A stretch of 6,606 nucleotides of DNA from CAZLNO01 sp964561005 (GCA_964561005.1 CAZLNO010000151.1:1-6606), one strand, 5' to 3'. Shown: positions 1 to 6,376, counted from the first letter of the stretch. Translations and numbers: made by a program. The notes: generated from the letters alone by a model not told the origin.

Positions 1-1208
1 CCGGGGTTCAGCACCCGGCGCGGGTCGAAGGCGTCCTTGAGGTTTCGGGTCAGCCGCGCCACGCCCTCCGCCTGCGGCTGAAAGACCGGCACGGCGGCGC
101 GCACCTCGGCGTCCGCCTTGATCAGCGTGGCGTGCCCCCCGCTGTCGCCCAGGGCGCCGCGCACCGCCGCCTGCCCGGCGTCGCCGGCGGCCGGTACCGC
201 CGCCCAGACCAGCCCGCCGCCCCAGTCGAAGTAATGGCGCGTGGCCGGCACCTCGGCCTTCAGGTGCGCGGCCACGTTCGCGCCCTCGGCCGGCGGCACG
301 GACAGCCGCCACACCGCGTGGCCGTCCAGGCCGACGAAGGGCGCCACGTCGCGGATTTCCGCCCAGAGGCGCAGGCTGTCGTCGTCCTCCAGTATCGCCG
401 CCGCGCCGAAGCCGGCCACCACATCGTGGGCGATCTTCGCCGAGCGGTGCTTGACCGAGACCGGCGGCCCCTCGATGCGCAGCAGGGTCGCCGCCCCGCC
501 GGCCTGCGCCACCGCCGCCACGCCGCTCGCCTTCGCCACCTCGGCGGGCAGGTGCGCGGCGGCCGAAACGTCATAGGCCGAGTGGAGCCCGGCGGTCAGC
601 GCCCGCACCGCCGCCGCGTCGTCCAGGCCCACGAGCATGACGGTGCGCGTGGCCTCCGCCGCCGGCAGCACCTTCATCGTGACGTCGGTCAGCACTGCCA
701 GCGTGCCGTAGGCGCCGCACATCAGCTTGCAGAGGTCATAGCCGGTGACGTTCTTCACCACACGGCCGCCCGACTTGAACGCCTCGCCCCGGCCGGAGAC
801 GGCGTGGAAGCCCAGGAAGTGGTCGCGCACCGCGCCCGACTTGATGCGCCGAGGGCCGGCCAGATTGCAGGCCACGGTGCCGCCGATCGTCGCCCGCCCG
901 GCCTCGCCGCCCAATAGCGGGCCGAGGTCCGGCGGCTCGAAGGCGAAGTCCTGGCCGTTGTCGCGCAGGGCCTGCTGGATCTCCGCCATCGGGGTCGCCG
1001 CGCCGGCGGCCAGCACCAGCTCCTCCGGCTCGTAGAGCGTGATGCCGCTGAGCGCCGAGAGGTCGACGCCGGCCTGCGCCTGCATCGGCCGGCCCAGCGC
1101 GCGCTTGCTGCCGTGACCCAGGATCTCCAGCGGCGCCTCCTCGGCGCAGGCCCAGGCGACCAGCTCCTTGACCTGCTCGGGCGTCTCGGGGCGATAGGTG
1201 TCAGGCAT
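1..1208 (-). CDS. glcE: Glycolate oxidase FAD-binding subunit GlcE (3' end beyond the window)
   Basis: GlcE is the second flavoprotein subunit of glycolate oxidase (GlcDEF), which oxidises glycolate to glyoxylate and passes electrons to the respiratory chain at the inner membrane. The minus-strand frame is open from the ATG at 1208 to the window edge (402 codons). Visible FAD-domain (PCMH-type) motifs are GHGSKRALGRP (about residues 31-41), TIGGTVACNLAGPRR (107-121) and a glycine-rich block with NVTGYDLCKLMCGAYGTL (153-170). The family's C-terminal FDPRRVLNPG (393-402) is the last thing visible, so only a few residues should be missing. The start lies 4 bp after the glcD stop; no strong Shine-Dalgarno is seen, so translational coupling to glcD is likely. 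It is shorter and more Ala-rich than GlcD and lacks the C-terminal metal-site motifs seen in GlcD, as expected for GlcE. Family assignment is firm; activity is inferred. Confidence 0.94.
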   Translation of the reverse strand, partial: MPDTYRPETPEQVKELVAWACAEEAPLEILGHGSKRALGRPMQAQAGVDLSALSGITLYEPEELVLAAGAATPMAEIQQALRDNGQDFAFEPPDLGPLLGGEAGRATIGGTVACNLAGPRRIKSGAVRDHFLGFHAVSGRGEAFKSGGRVVKNVTGYDLCKLMCGAYGTLAVLTDVTMKVLPAAEATRTVMLVGLDDAAAVRALTAGLHSAYDVSAAAHLPAEVAKASGVAAVAQAGGAATLLRIEGPPVSVKHRSAKIAHDVVAGFGAAAILEDDDSLRLWAEIRDVAPFVGLDGHAVWRLSVPPAEGANVAAHLKAEVPATRHYFDWGGGLVWAAVPAAGDAGQAAVRGALGDSGGHATLIKADAEVRAAVPVFQPQAEGVARLTRNLKDAFDPRRVLNP

Positions 1209-1212
1209 GGCG

Positions 1213-2703
1213 TCAGAACCGCGGCAGCTCGGGGAAGGGCATCTGGCCGCGATGGATGTGCATGCGGCCCAGCTCGGCGCAGCGGTGCAGCGTCGGGAAC
1301 ATCTTCCCCGGATTGAGCAGGCCGTCGGGGTCGAAGGCGCACTTGACGCGCTGCTGGGTGTTCAGGTCGACCTCGTCGAACATCGTCGGCATGAGGTCGC
1401 GCTTCTCGACCCCGACGCCGTGCTCGCCGGTCAGCACGCCGCCCACCTCGACGCAGAGCCTGAGGATGTCGGCGCCGAATTTCTCCGCGCGCTCGAGCTG
1501 GTCGCCCTCGTTGGCGTCGTACATGATCAGCGGATGCAGGTTGCCGTCGCCGGCGTGGAAGACGTTGGCGACGCGCAGGCCGTAGTGGTCGGCCATCTCC
1601 GCCATGCGCTTGAGCACGTGGGCGAGCTGGTGGCGCGGGATGGTGCCGTCCATGCAGTAGTAGTCCGGCGTCACGCGCCCCACCGCCGGGAAGGCGGCCT
1701 TGCGCCCGGCCCAGAAGTTGGCGCGCTCGGCCTCGTCGTGGCTGACCCGCTCGGTGACCGCGCCGTTCTCCTCGGCCAGCTTGGACACGCGGGCCAGCAG
1801 CTCCTCGACCTCGTCCTCCGGGCCGTCCAGCTCGCAGATCAGCAGCGCCTCGACGTCCAGCGGATAGCCGGCGTGCACGAAGTCCTCGGCGGCGTGGATG
1901 GCCGGCCGGTCCATCATCTCCACCCCCGCCGGCACGATGCCGGAGGAGATGATCGCCGCCACGGTGTCGCCCGCCTGCTCGTTCGAGGGGAAGCCCAGCA
2001 GCACCGCCCGCGCGCTCTCCGGCTTTTTCAGGATGCGCACCGTCACCTCGGTCACCACGCCCAGCAGACCCTCCGAGCCGTTGATCAGGCCCACGAGGTC
2101 GTAGCCCTCGCTGTCCAGGTGCTTGCCGCCCAGGCGCACCACGGTGCCGTCGATCAGCACCATCTCCACGCCCAGCACGTTGTTGGTGGTCAGCCCGTAC
2201 TTCAGGCAGTGCACGCCGCCGGAATTCTCCGCCACGTTGCCGCCGATGGAGCAGGCGATCTGGCTGGAGGGGTCCGGCGCGTAGTAGAAGCCCTCGTGCT
2301 CCACCGCCTGGGTGATGCCGAGGTTGGTCACGCCCGGCTGCGCGACGACGCAGCGGTTGTCGAAGTCGACCTCCAGGATCCGGTTGAACTTGCCCAGGCC
2401 CAGCAGGATGCCGTCCTCCAGCGGCAGCGCGCCGCCCGACAGCGAGGTGCCGGCGCCGCGCGGCACGACGCGGATGCCCTCCTGGTGGCAGTAGGCCATG
2501 ACGCGGCTCACCTGCTCCACCGTCGAGGGCAGCACGACCACCATCGGCGAGGTGCGATAGGCCGTCAGGCCATCGGTCTCGTAGGCGCGCAGTTCCTCAT
2601 CCTTCACGATCACGCCCTCGCCGGGCACGATTTCCCGCAACGCGGCAATGATCTCGTCCTTGCGGGCCAGGATCTCCCGCTTGGGTTCAGGCATGGCGAC
2701 CAT
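1213..2703 (-). CDS. glcD: Glycolate oxidase catalytic FAD-linked subunit GlcD
   Basis: GlcD is the catalytic flavoprotein subunit of glycolate oxidase, converting glycolate to glyoxylate. The 496-aa product matches the usual family length of about 500. In order it shows the FAD-binding PCMH domain with PRGAGTSLSGGA (residues 81-92) and APDPSSQIACSIGGNVAENS (142-161), then the FAD-oxidase C-terminal domain with HAGDGNLHP (383-391), TGEHGVGVEK (425-434) and FDPDGLLNPGKMF (457-469). The His residues in the last two blocks are the family's metal and substrate-site positions. I chose the ATG at 2703 because GGAGGT lies 9 nt upstream of it; a second ATG three codons in is less well spaced, and a GTG extension to 2766 has no family support. 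It is the first gene of a glcD-glcE unit. D-lactate dehydrogenase or another GlcD-like 2-hydroxyacid oxidase is the main alternative, but the adjacent glcE favours glycolate. Confidence 0.96.
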   Translation of the reverse strand: MVAMPEPKREILARKDEIIAALREIVPGEGVIVKDEELRAYETDGLTAYRTSPMVVVLPSTVEQVSRVMAYCHQEGIRVVPRGAGTSLSGGALPLEDGILLGLGKFNRILEVDFDNRCVVAQPGVTNLGITQAVEHEGFYYAPDPSSQIACSIGGNVAENSGGVHCLKYGLTTNNVLGVEMVLIDGTVVRLGGKHLDSEGYDLVGLINGSEGLLGVVTEVTVRILKKPESARAVLLGFPSNEQAGDTVAAIISSGIVPAGVEMMDRPAIHAAEDFVHAGYPLDVEALLICELDGPEDEVEELLARVSKLAEENGAVTERVSHDEAERANFWAGRKAAFPAVGRVTPDYYCMDGTIPRHQLAHVLKRMAEMADHYGLRVANVFHAGDGNLHPLIMYDANEGDQLERAEKFGADILRLCVEVGGVLTGEHGVGVEKRDLMPTMFDEVDLNTQQRVKCAFDPDGLLNPGKMFPTLHRCAELGRMHIHRGQMPFPELPRF

Positions 2704-2794
2704 GGCGTAACGACCTCCCTGGCGGTTCCCTGCGGCGGCGTCGCGTCCGGATCCCTGCGCCCGCACGCCCGAAGCGTCCTCGGTCCGCCCAAAT

Positions 2795-2805
2795 TGGTAT
2801 TACCA
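2795..2805. promoter_or_regulatory. Candidate GlcC/FadR-subfamily (GntR) operator upstream of glcD
   Basis: The sequence TGGTATTACCA is a perfect palindrome of two TGGT/ACCA half-sites around a 3-bp centre, embedded in an AT-rich patch (AATTGGTATTACCACCT). This matches the TGGT-N3-ACCA operators known for FadR-subfamily GntR regulators such as PdhR, LldR and GlcC, which respond to 2-oxo or 2-hydroxy acids. It lies about 90 bp upstream of the glcD start and overlaps the transcription start predicted from the nearby promoter match. A GlcC-like glycolate- or glyoxylate-responsive regulator is the natural candidate, but no regulator gene is present in the window. Confidence 0.55.
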
Positions 2806-2807
2806 CC

Positions 2808-2835
2808 TATGTAACATCTTCGGTCCTGTCGTAAA
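2808..2835 (-). promoter_or_regulatory. Possible sigma70-type promoter of glcDE
   Basis: Read on the minus strand, TTTACG (2830-2835) resembles a -35 box with 4 of 6 consensus positions, and TACATA (2808-2813) resembles a -10 box with about 3 of 6, separated by 16 bp. The predicted start near 2801 falls inside the TGGT-N3-ACCA palindrome and would give a leader of roughly 97 nt. The matches are weak; position and AT-richness are the main support. Confidence 0.3.
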
Positions 2836-2866
2836 GCGCCAAGACGATCCCGTGGTCCGCGCACGC

Positions 2867-2902
2867 AAAAGGCCGCGCCGGAGCGACCTTCCGGCGCGGC
2901 CT
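2867..2902 (-). terminator. Intrinsic terminator of rpmJ
   Basis: On the minus strand a perfect 12-bp GC-rich stem (AGGCCGCGCCGG / CCGGCGCGGCCT; arms 2891-2902 and 2870-2881) with a 9-nt loop ends in TTTT. It starts about 54 nt after the rpmJ stop codon and precedes the glcD promoter region on the same strand, so it separates rpmJ transcription from glcDE. Confidence 0.85.
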
Positions 2903-2913
2903 GTCCGCGATGT

Positions 2914-2945
2914 CCGATCCCGGCCGGGCAGGCCGCGGCGATCGG
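2914..2945 (-). repeat. Second hairpin between the rpmJ stop and its terminator
   Basis: Inverted repeats CCGATC/GATCGG (2914-2919 and 2940-2945) enclose CGGCC/GGCCG (2921-2925 and 2931-2935) around a 5-nt loop, with an internal mismatch of 1 against 4 nt. No T-run follows. It lies 11 bp after the rpmJ stop codon and may be a 3'-end stabilising hairpin; in DNA this GC-rich it could also be chance. Confidence 0.35.
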
Positions 2946-2955
2946 GCTCGGCGGG

Positions 2956-3081
2956 TCAGCCCTGACGGGCCTTGAAGCGCGGGTTGGTCTTGTTGATGAC
3001 GTAGACCCGGCCCCGGCGCCGGACCACGCGGCAGTTCTTGTCCCGCTTCTTCGCGGTTCGCAGAGAGTTACGAATACGCAT
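2956..3081 (-). CDS. rpmJ: 50S ribosomal protein L36 (zinc-free 41-aa form)
   Basis: This encodes the small large-subunit ribosomal protein L36, which binds 23S rRNA. The 41-residue product begins MRIRNSLRTAKKRDKNC and ends with the family signature VVRRRGRVYVINKTNPRFKARQG (residues 19-41 in two runs: VVRRRGRVYV and INKTNPRFKARQG). Only one Cys (residue 17) is present, so the CxxC...C...H zinc ribbon of the shorter 37-38 aa form is absent. This is the non-zinc type, which serves as the usual L36 in alphaproteobacteria. The gene stands alone between a methyltransferase gene and glcD, not in the large ribosomal operon, as is common in this class. Upstream there is a candidate promoter at 3183-3211 and only a weak GGGGCG-like ribosome site; an intrinsic terminator follows. 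It is too short for many gene callers, but the identity is clear. Confidence 0.97.
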   Translation of the reverse strand: MRIRNSLRTAKKRDKNCRVVRRRGRVYVINKTNPRFKARQG

Positions 3082-3136
3082 CGTCGAGCGCCCCGGCGTT
3101 GCTGTTCATTGTCGTGGTGGCATCCGGCATCTGGTA

Positions 3137-3164
3137 CGGCGCGCCCGTTCGCCACGGCGCGCCG
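3137..3164 (-). repeat. Inverted repeat in the rpmJ leader
   Basis: Two 9-bp arms, CGGCGCGCC (3137-3145) and GGCGCGCCG (3156-3164), are perfect reverse complements separated by 10 nt. Each contains the self-palindromic octamer GGCGCGCC. The hairpin would form in the predicted rpmJ 5' leader, about 55 nt before the start codon. It has no T-run, so it is not a normal terminator for the methyltransferase gene, whose stop codon is about 57 bp upstream on this strand. Confidence 0.45.
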
Positions 3165-3182
3165 GCCCGGAACTGGAGCCGG

Positions 3183-3211
3183 AACCTAGTGGGACCCGGG
3201 CGCGGCGTCAA
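3183..3211 (-). promoter_or_regulatory. Candidate promoter of rpmJ
   Basis: On the minus strand TTGACG (3206-3211) matches 5 of 6 positions of a -35 box, and TAGGTT (3183-3188) is a weak -10 box with about 3 of 6, at the ideal 17-bp spacing. Transcription would begin near 3176, leaving a leader of about 95 nt that contains the inverted repeat at 3137-3164. It starts just after the stop codon of the upstream methyltransferase gene, so rpmJ could be transcribed independently. Confidence 0.45.
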
Positions 3212-3220
3212 GCATCCGCC

Positions 3221-4192
3221 CTACCAGTCCGAAAGCAGGCGCCCCTCGTGCTTTTTCAGCGCGTGGAAACGGTAGACCATCAACTCGCCGGTTTCCAGCA
3301 AGTGCAGGCGCTGCATCGAGGTTTCCGCCTCGCGCATCACGAGGTCGCCGATTTCCTTGATCTTCCCCGACTCCTGCGCCCGCTCCATGAAGGCAGTCCA
3401 GCCCTGCTTCATGATCTTGACCATGCGCGGCGTCAGGTTCTCCGCGATGCGGATGTCGAGATGCAGTTCCTTCAGAAGCTCGCGATAGTCCGTGACGCTC
3501 CACAACGAAGGGGAGATGCCCTCCGACTCCTTCCACGCCTGCAGTTCGTTCGACTGCGTGCGCAGGTCGGCCAGGATATAGTCGGTGAACACCAGGTGGC
3601 CGCCGGGCTTCAGCCCGCGCTCCACCTCCCTCAGCAGGCGCGTCTTGTCTTTCACGGTAAACAGCGTCTCCTTGGAGAAGACGCAGTCGTAGCCCCGCTC
3701 CTTCAGTTCCAGATCTTCCAGGCTTTCGTTGTAGATCGGCGCCTTGCGCCCGATGCCGGCGATGTTGGACAGTTCGTGGCCGACCTGCGCCAGGGTCGCG
3801 TCCTCCTCGATGCCGGTGATCCAGACGTCGAAGGCCTTGCAGATCGCGCGCGTCCCGCCGCCCAGCCCGGCGCCGAGGTCCAGCACCGTCATGGAGGGAT
3901 CGAGGCCGAGCGGCTTCACCAGCTCGACCGTGATCTCCTTGCCCCCCGGCCGGTCGAAGCCGTCGCCCCAAAGCTGCTGCACCAGGCCGATCCGCTCGTC
4001 GCTCCAGGGCTTCCGGTCCTCCGGCGCGCGGACATCGTGGGAGGTGCGGGCCGCCTTGCCGCCCTTGTGGCGGACACGAACGTCATAGCCGTTCCACCAC
4101 GCCTTCAGGCGCACGTGCCACGGAATCCGCCCGTTTTCCAGTTCCTTCCGCGAGACGCGAATCCGGTGGGCCTGTTCCCTTGCCGAGGCCAT
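3221..4192 (-). CDS. Class I SAM-dependent methyltransferase, substrate unknown
   Basis: The 323-aa product is predicted to be a soluble methyltransferase. The Rossmann core carries SAM motif I VLDLGAGLGGG (residues 103-113), an acidic ribose-binding end of strand 2 at GIEED (127-131), a strand-4 region YDCVFSKETLF (168-178), LKPGG (194-198) and FTDY (202-205). The SKETLF...DK...LKPGG...TDY pattern recalls phosphoethanolamine and sarcosine/dimethylglycine N-methyltransferases, but that resemblance is from memory and does not establish the substrate. About 100 residues precede the core, including a basic, aromatic stretch WHVRLKAWWNGYDVRVRHK (25-43); the C-terminal part ends HALKKHEGRLLSDW. 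I chose the ATG at 4192 because AGGAG lies 5 nt upstream; a TTG five codons earlier would overlap this site. It is divergent from the MATE gene, and rpmJ follows with its own likely promoter, so it is probably monocistronic. A small-molecule (amine or quinone-like) methyltransferase is as far as I would go. Confidence 0.93.
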   Translation of the reverse strand: MASAREQAHRIRVSRKELENGRIPWHVRLKAWWNGYDVRVRHKGGKAARTSHDVRAPEDRKPWSDERIGLVQQLWGDGFDRPGGKEITVELVKPLGLDPSMTVLDLGAGLGGGTRAICKAFDVWITGIEEDATLAQVGHELSNIAGIGRKAPIYNESLEDLELKERGYDCVFSKETLFTVKDKTRLLREVERGLKPGGHLVFTDYILADLRTQSNELQAWKESEGISPSLWSVTDYRELLKELHLDIRIAENLTPRMVKIMKQGWTAFMERAQESGKIKEIGDLVMREAETSMQRLHLLETGELMVYRFHALKKHEGRLLSDW

Positions 4193-4267
4193 GCACGCTC
4201 CTGCCAACCCGCTCGCGCGAACGCGAACCCCTTCGCAGCTATACCCGTGCGCAGTAAATACATCGTA

Positions 4268-4288
4268 AAATGAACAATTGCGTCATTT
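4268..4288. promoter_or_regulatory. Inverted repeat in the methyltransferase/MATE divergent region, possible operator
   Basis: AAATGA (4268-4273) and TCATTT (4283-4288) are reverse complements separated by 9 nt that include the palindrome CAATTG. The repeat lies in the most AT-rich part of the window, the 184-bp region between two divergent genes. On the minus strand it directly follows TTGCCA (4288-4293), a 5-of-6 match to a -35 box, so a bound protein would block that promoter for the methyltransferase gene. The -10 box is not clear. I did not find a convincing plus-strand promoter for the MATE gene in the same patch. Confidence 0.3.
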
Positions 4289-4349
4289 GGCAAATTCCAC
4301 CTTTTGGGGTCGTGAATAGCAGCCCGGCGCCATTCGCGGTTTTCCCGAC

Positions 4350-4374
4350 TTCCAGACGCTCCTAGTCTCTGGAA
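4350..4374 (+). repeat. Hairpin or dyad immediately before the MATE start codon
   Basis: TTCCAGA (4350-4356) and TCTGGAA (4368-4374) are perfect reverse complements separated by 11 nt. An alternative pairing, TTCC-AGAC with GTCT-(CT)-GGAA, gives an 8-bp stem with a 2-nt bulge and a 7-nt loop. The second arm contains GGAA, the only Shine-Dalgarno-like bases before the ATG at 4377, so folding would hide the ribosome site. As DNA it could equally be an operator. Confidence 0.45.
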
Positions 4375-4376
4375 CG

Positions 4377-5753
4377 ATGGAAGCCCCCGCCCCTCCCCGC
4401 CACGCCGCCCGCGCCATCCCTCTGGCCGCGCAGGTCCGGCGCACCCTGGCGCTGGCCGTACCGGTCATGGGCTCGCGGCTGGGCCTGGTGCTGATGATCA
4501 CGGTGGACTCCGTGATGGCCGGCCAGTTCAGCGGCGCCGCGCTGGCGCACTATGGCATCTCACTGGCGCCGCACATCTTCCTGCTGGTCGTGGGGATCGG
4601 CCTCCTGGTCGGCACGGTGGTCCTGGTGGGCCAGGCGGACGGCGCCGACCAGCAGCGGCGCTGCGGGGCGATCTGGCACAGCGCGCTGCTGATCGCCTTC
4701 GTCGTGGGCAGCGGCTTCGGCCTCCTCCTGCTGTTCGGCGAGACCATCCTGCTGCTGCTCGGCCAGAGCGCCGAGATGGCGGCGGGCGGCGGGCGCGCCC
4801 TGGCCTGGGCGGGCCTGGGCCTGCCGGCCATCCTGATGTACCTGGCGACCTCGTTCTTCCTGGAAGGCATCGGGCGCGCGCGGGCCGGCATGATCGTGGC
4901 CCTCGGCGCCAATCTGCCCAACGCGGCGCTGAACTGGGTGCTGATCGGCGGCGAGCTGGGCGCGCCGGCGATGGGCGCGGCCGGTGCGATGCTGGCGACG
5001 ACGATCAGCCGCTGGCTGATGCTGGCGGCCCTGATCGCCTATGCGCTGACGATGCGGGACCGCGCCAGCTATGGCGTCAGCCGGGCCAGTCAGGCGGACC
5101 GCGCGACGGTGCGGCGCCTGCTGCGCCTCGGGGCGCCGCTGGCCGCGGCCACGGGCATCGAGTCGGGCGCCTTCGCCACGCTGGCGACCTTCGCCGGCTG
5201 GCTGGGGGAGACCCAGATGGCGGCCTACCAGGCCTGCCTCAACGTGGTCAGCTTTGCCTTCATGCTCGCCATCGGCCTGTCCACCGCCACTTCGGTGCGC
5301 ACGGCCAACGCGGTCGGCCGCGCCGACCGGCCGGGTCTGGCGCTGGCGGGCTGGCTGGGACTGGCCCTTGCGGCGGCGTTGATGCTCGCGGTCGGCGTGC
5401 TGGTGCTCTGGCAGCGCGAGCCGATTGCCCAGCTCTACACCGATTCCGAGGAAGTGGGAGCGCTGATCCGCACGGGGCTCCTGTGGGTGGCGGCCATCCT
5501 GCTGTTCGACGGCGCCCAGGGGACGCTGATGGGCGCGCACCGGGGCGCCGCCGACGTGCTGGTTCCCACCTCGATGCAGGGCTTCTCGTTCCTGGTGGTG
5601 GGCGTGCCGCTGGCCTATTACCTGGGCATCGTGACGGGCGGCGGCGTACCCGCTCTGCTGACCGCCCTGCTGATCGCGCTGATCACGGCCAGCATCCTGC
5701 TGTCGCTGCGTTTCGCGATCATCTCCCGGCGGCCGGTGGCGGCGTACTATTGA
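4377..5753 (+). CDS. MATE-family efflux transporter (NorM/DinF-like)
   Basis: This is a predicted inner-membrane antiporter that exports organic cations, drugs or metabolites in exchange for Na+ or H+. The 458-aa product has the usual family length and about 12 hydrophobic segments in two homologous halves. Segment 1 (about residues 22-44) ends with the family pattern VDSVMAGQFSG (43-53), whose Asp44 lies near a position important for cation coupling. The second half starts around residue 240, and its AAYQACLNVVSFAFMLAIGL followed by STATSVRTANAVG is the typical MATE signature repeat. A short cytoplasmic Ala/Pro-rich N-terminus precedes segment 1. The ATG at 4377 has only a weak GGAA upstream, within a hairpin; the next ATG (codon 31) would cut into segment 1. 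The gene diverges from the methyltransferase gene and its stop overlaps that of ctaG. Substrate and coupling ion cannot be read from sequence. Confidence 0.95.
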   Translation: MEAPAPPRHAARAIPLAAQVRRTLALAVPVMGSRLGLVLMITVDSVMAGQFSGAALAHYGISLAPHIFLLVVGIGLLVGTVVLVGQADGADQQRRCGAIWHSALLIAFVVGSGFGLLLLFGETILLLLGQSAEMAAGGGRALAWAGLGLPAILMYLATSFFLEGIGRARAGMIVALGANLPNAALNWVLIGGELGAPAMGAAGAMLATTISRWLMLAALIAYALTMRDRASYGVSRASQADRATVRRLLRLGAPLAAATGIESGAFATLATFAGWLGETQMAAYQACLNVVSFAFMLAIGLSTATSVRTANAVGRADRPGLALAGWLGLALAAALMLAVGVLVLWQREPIAQLYTDSEEVGALIRTGLLWVAAILLFDGAQGTLMGAHRGAADVLVPTSMQGFSFLVVGVPLAYYLGIVTGGGVPALLTALLIALITASILLSLRFAIISRRPVAAYY

Positions 5754-6376
5754 CTGCGCTCAGCCGCCGCCGCGTCCTCCTCCGTGGCCTTCGCCTCCTG
5801 CCGCGGCGTGTCCAGGCGCTCCAAGTCCTTCGCGCCCTCCGGGTTCTTCGATTCGAAGAAGTGGTAGGACATCGTGATCGTCTTGACCTCGTCCACGGTG
5901 TCGTCGCCGGCCATCTCCGGATCGATAAAGAGTTGCACCGGCATGCGCACCTGCTCGCCCGGGCCCAGGCGCTCCTCGGTGAAGCAGAAGCATTCCACCT
6001 TGTTGACGAAGCGCCCCACCTTCAGCGGCGTGACGTTGTAGGCCGCGTGACCCACGATGGTGCGATCCGCGTGGCTCTCGGCGTGGAAATAGACCGTCTT
6101 CGGCTCGCCCAAACGCACCGTCACCTGGCGCTGCTCCGGCTCGAAGGTCCAGGGCAGGTCGGGTTGCACCTCGGTGCTGAAGCGCACCGTGATCTTCCGG
6201 TCCAGGATGGGCACGTTGGACCCTTCGGCGACCCGCTGGGTGGTGCCGCCGATCCCGGTCACCTGGCAGAACATGTTGTACAGCGGCACGGCGTAGTACA
6301 TCAGCGTCGCCATCATCGCCAGCACGGCGAGCAGCGGCACGACGGTGCGTAGGTTGCGGCGGCGCAGGTCCTTCAT
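5747..6376 (-). CDS. ctaG: Cytochrome c oxidase assembly protein CtaG (Cox11 family)
   Basis: CtaG/Cox11 is a membrane-anchored periplasmic copper chaperone that delivers copper to the CuB site of cytochrome oxidase subunit I. The 209-aa product has a basic N-terminus (KDLRRRNLR), one membrane segment (about residues 11-30), then VPLYNMFCQVTGIGGTTQ (30-47) and the copper-binding ECFCF block (128-132). The three conserved cysteines are C37, C129 and C131. The Cox11 core ends near SYHFFES (170-176); beyond it is an unusual charged tail of about 33 residues rich in Glu, Lys, Arg and Ala. I chose the ATG at 6376 because GGGAAGG lies 5 nt upstream and the TM anchor then sits near the N-terminus, as usual; a GTG at 6493 would add 39 residues without family support. 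No ctaB, ctaC, ctaD or ctaE is seen in the window. The 3' end overlaps the convergent MATE gene by 7 bp. Confidence 0.96.
   Translation of the reverse strand: MKDLRRRNLRTVVPLLAVLAMMATLMYYAVPLYNMFCQVTGIGGTTQRVAEGSNVPILDRKITVRFSTEVQPDLPWTFEPEQRQVTVRLGEPKTVYFHAESHADRTIVGHAAYNVTPLKVGRFVNKVECFCFTEERLGPGEQVRMPVQLFIDPEMAGDDTVDEVKTITMSYHFFESKNPEGAKDLERLDTPRQEAKATEEDAAAAERSQ

Noticed and set aside
132..917. Plus-strand open frame of 261 codons opposite glcE
   Set aside because: The glcE frame on the other strand carries conserved FAD-domain motifs throughout; this frame has none.
1198..2814. Long plus-strand open frame (538 codons) antisense to glcD
   Set aside because: It is a shadow of GC-rich codon use opposite glcD; its product is rich in His, Arg, Val and Ala without any family motif, whereas glcD on the other strand is unmistakable.
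3038..4273. Plus-strand open frame of 411 codons covering rpmJ and the methyltransferase region
   Set aside because: It lies antisense to two well-supported genes, and its Arg/Leu/Pro/His-rich translation is typical of high-GC antisense frames.
4560..5540. Minus-strand open frame of 326 codons opposite the MATE gene
   Set aside because: The Arg/Gln/His/Ala-rich product has no recognisable domain and mirrors the hydrophobic codons of the transporter.
5483..6352. Plus-strand open frame spanning the end of the MATE gene and ctaG
   Set aside because: It overlaps two real genes in other frames and has low-complexity, Arg- and His-rich composition.
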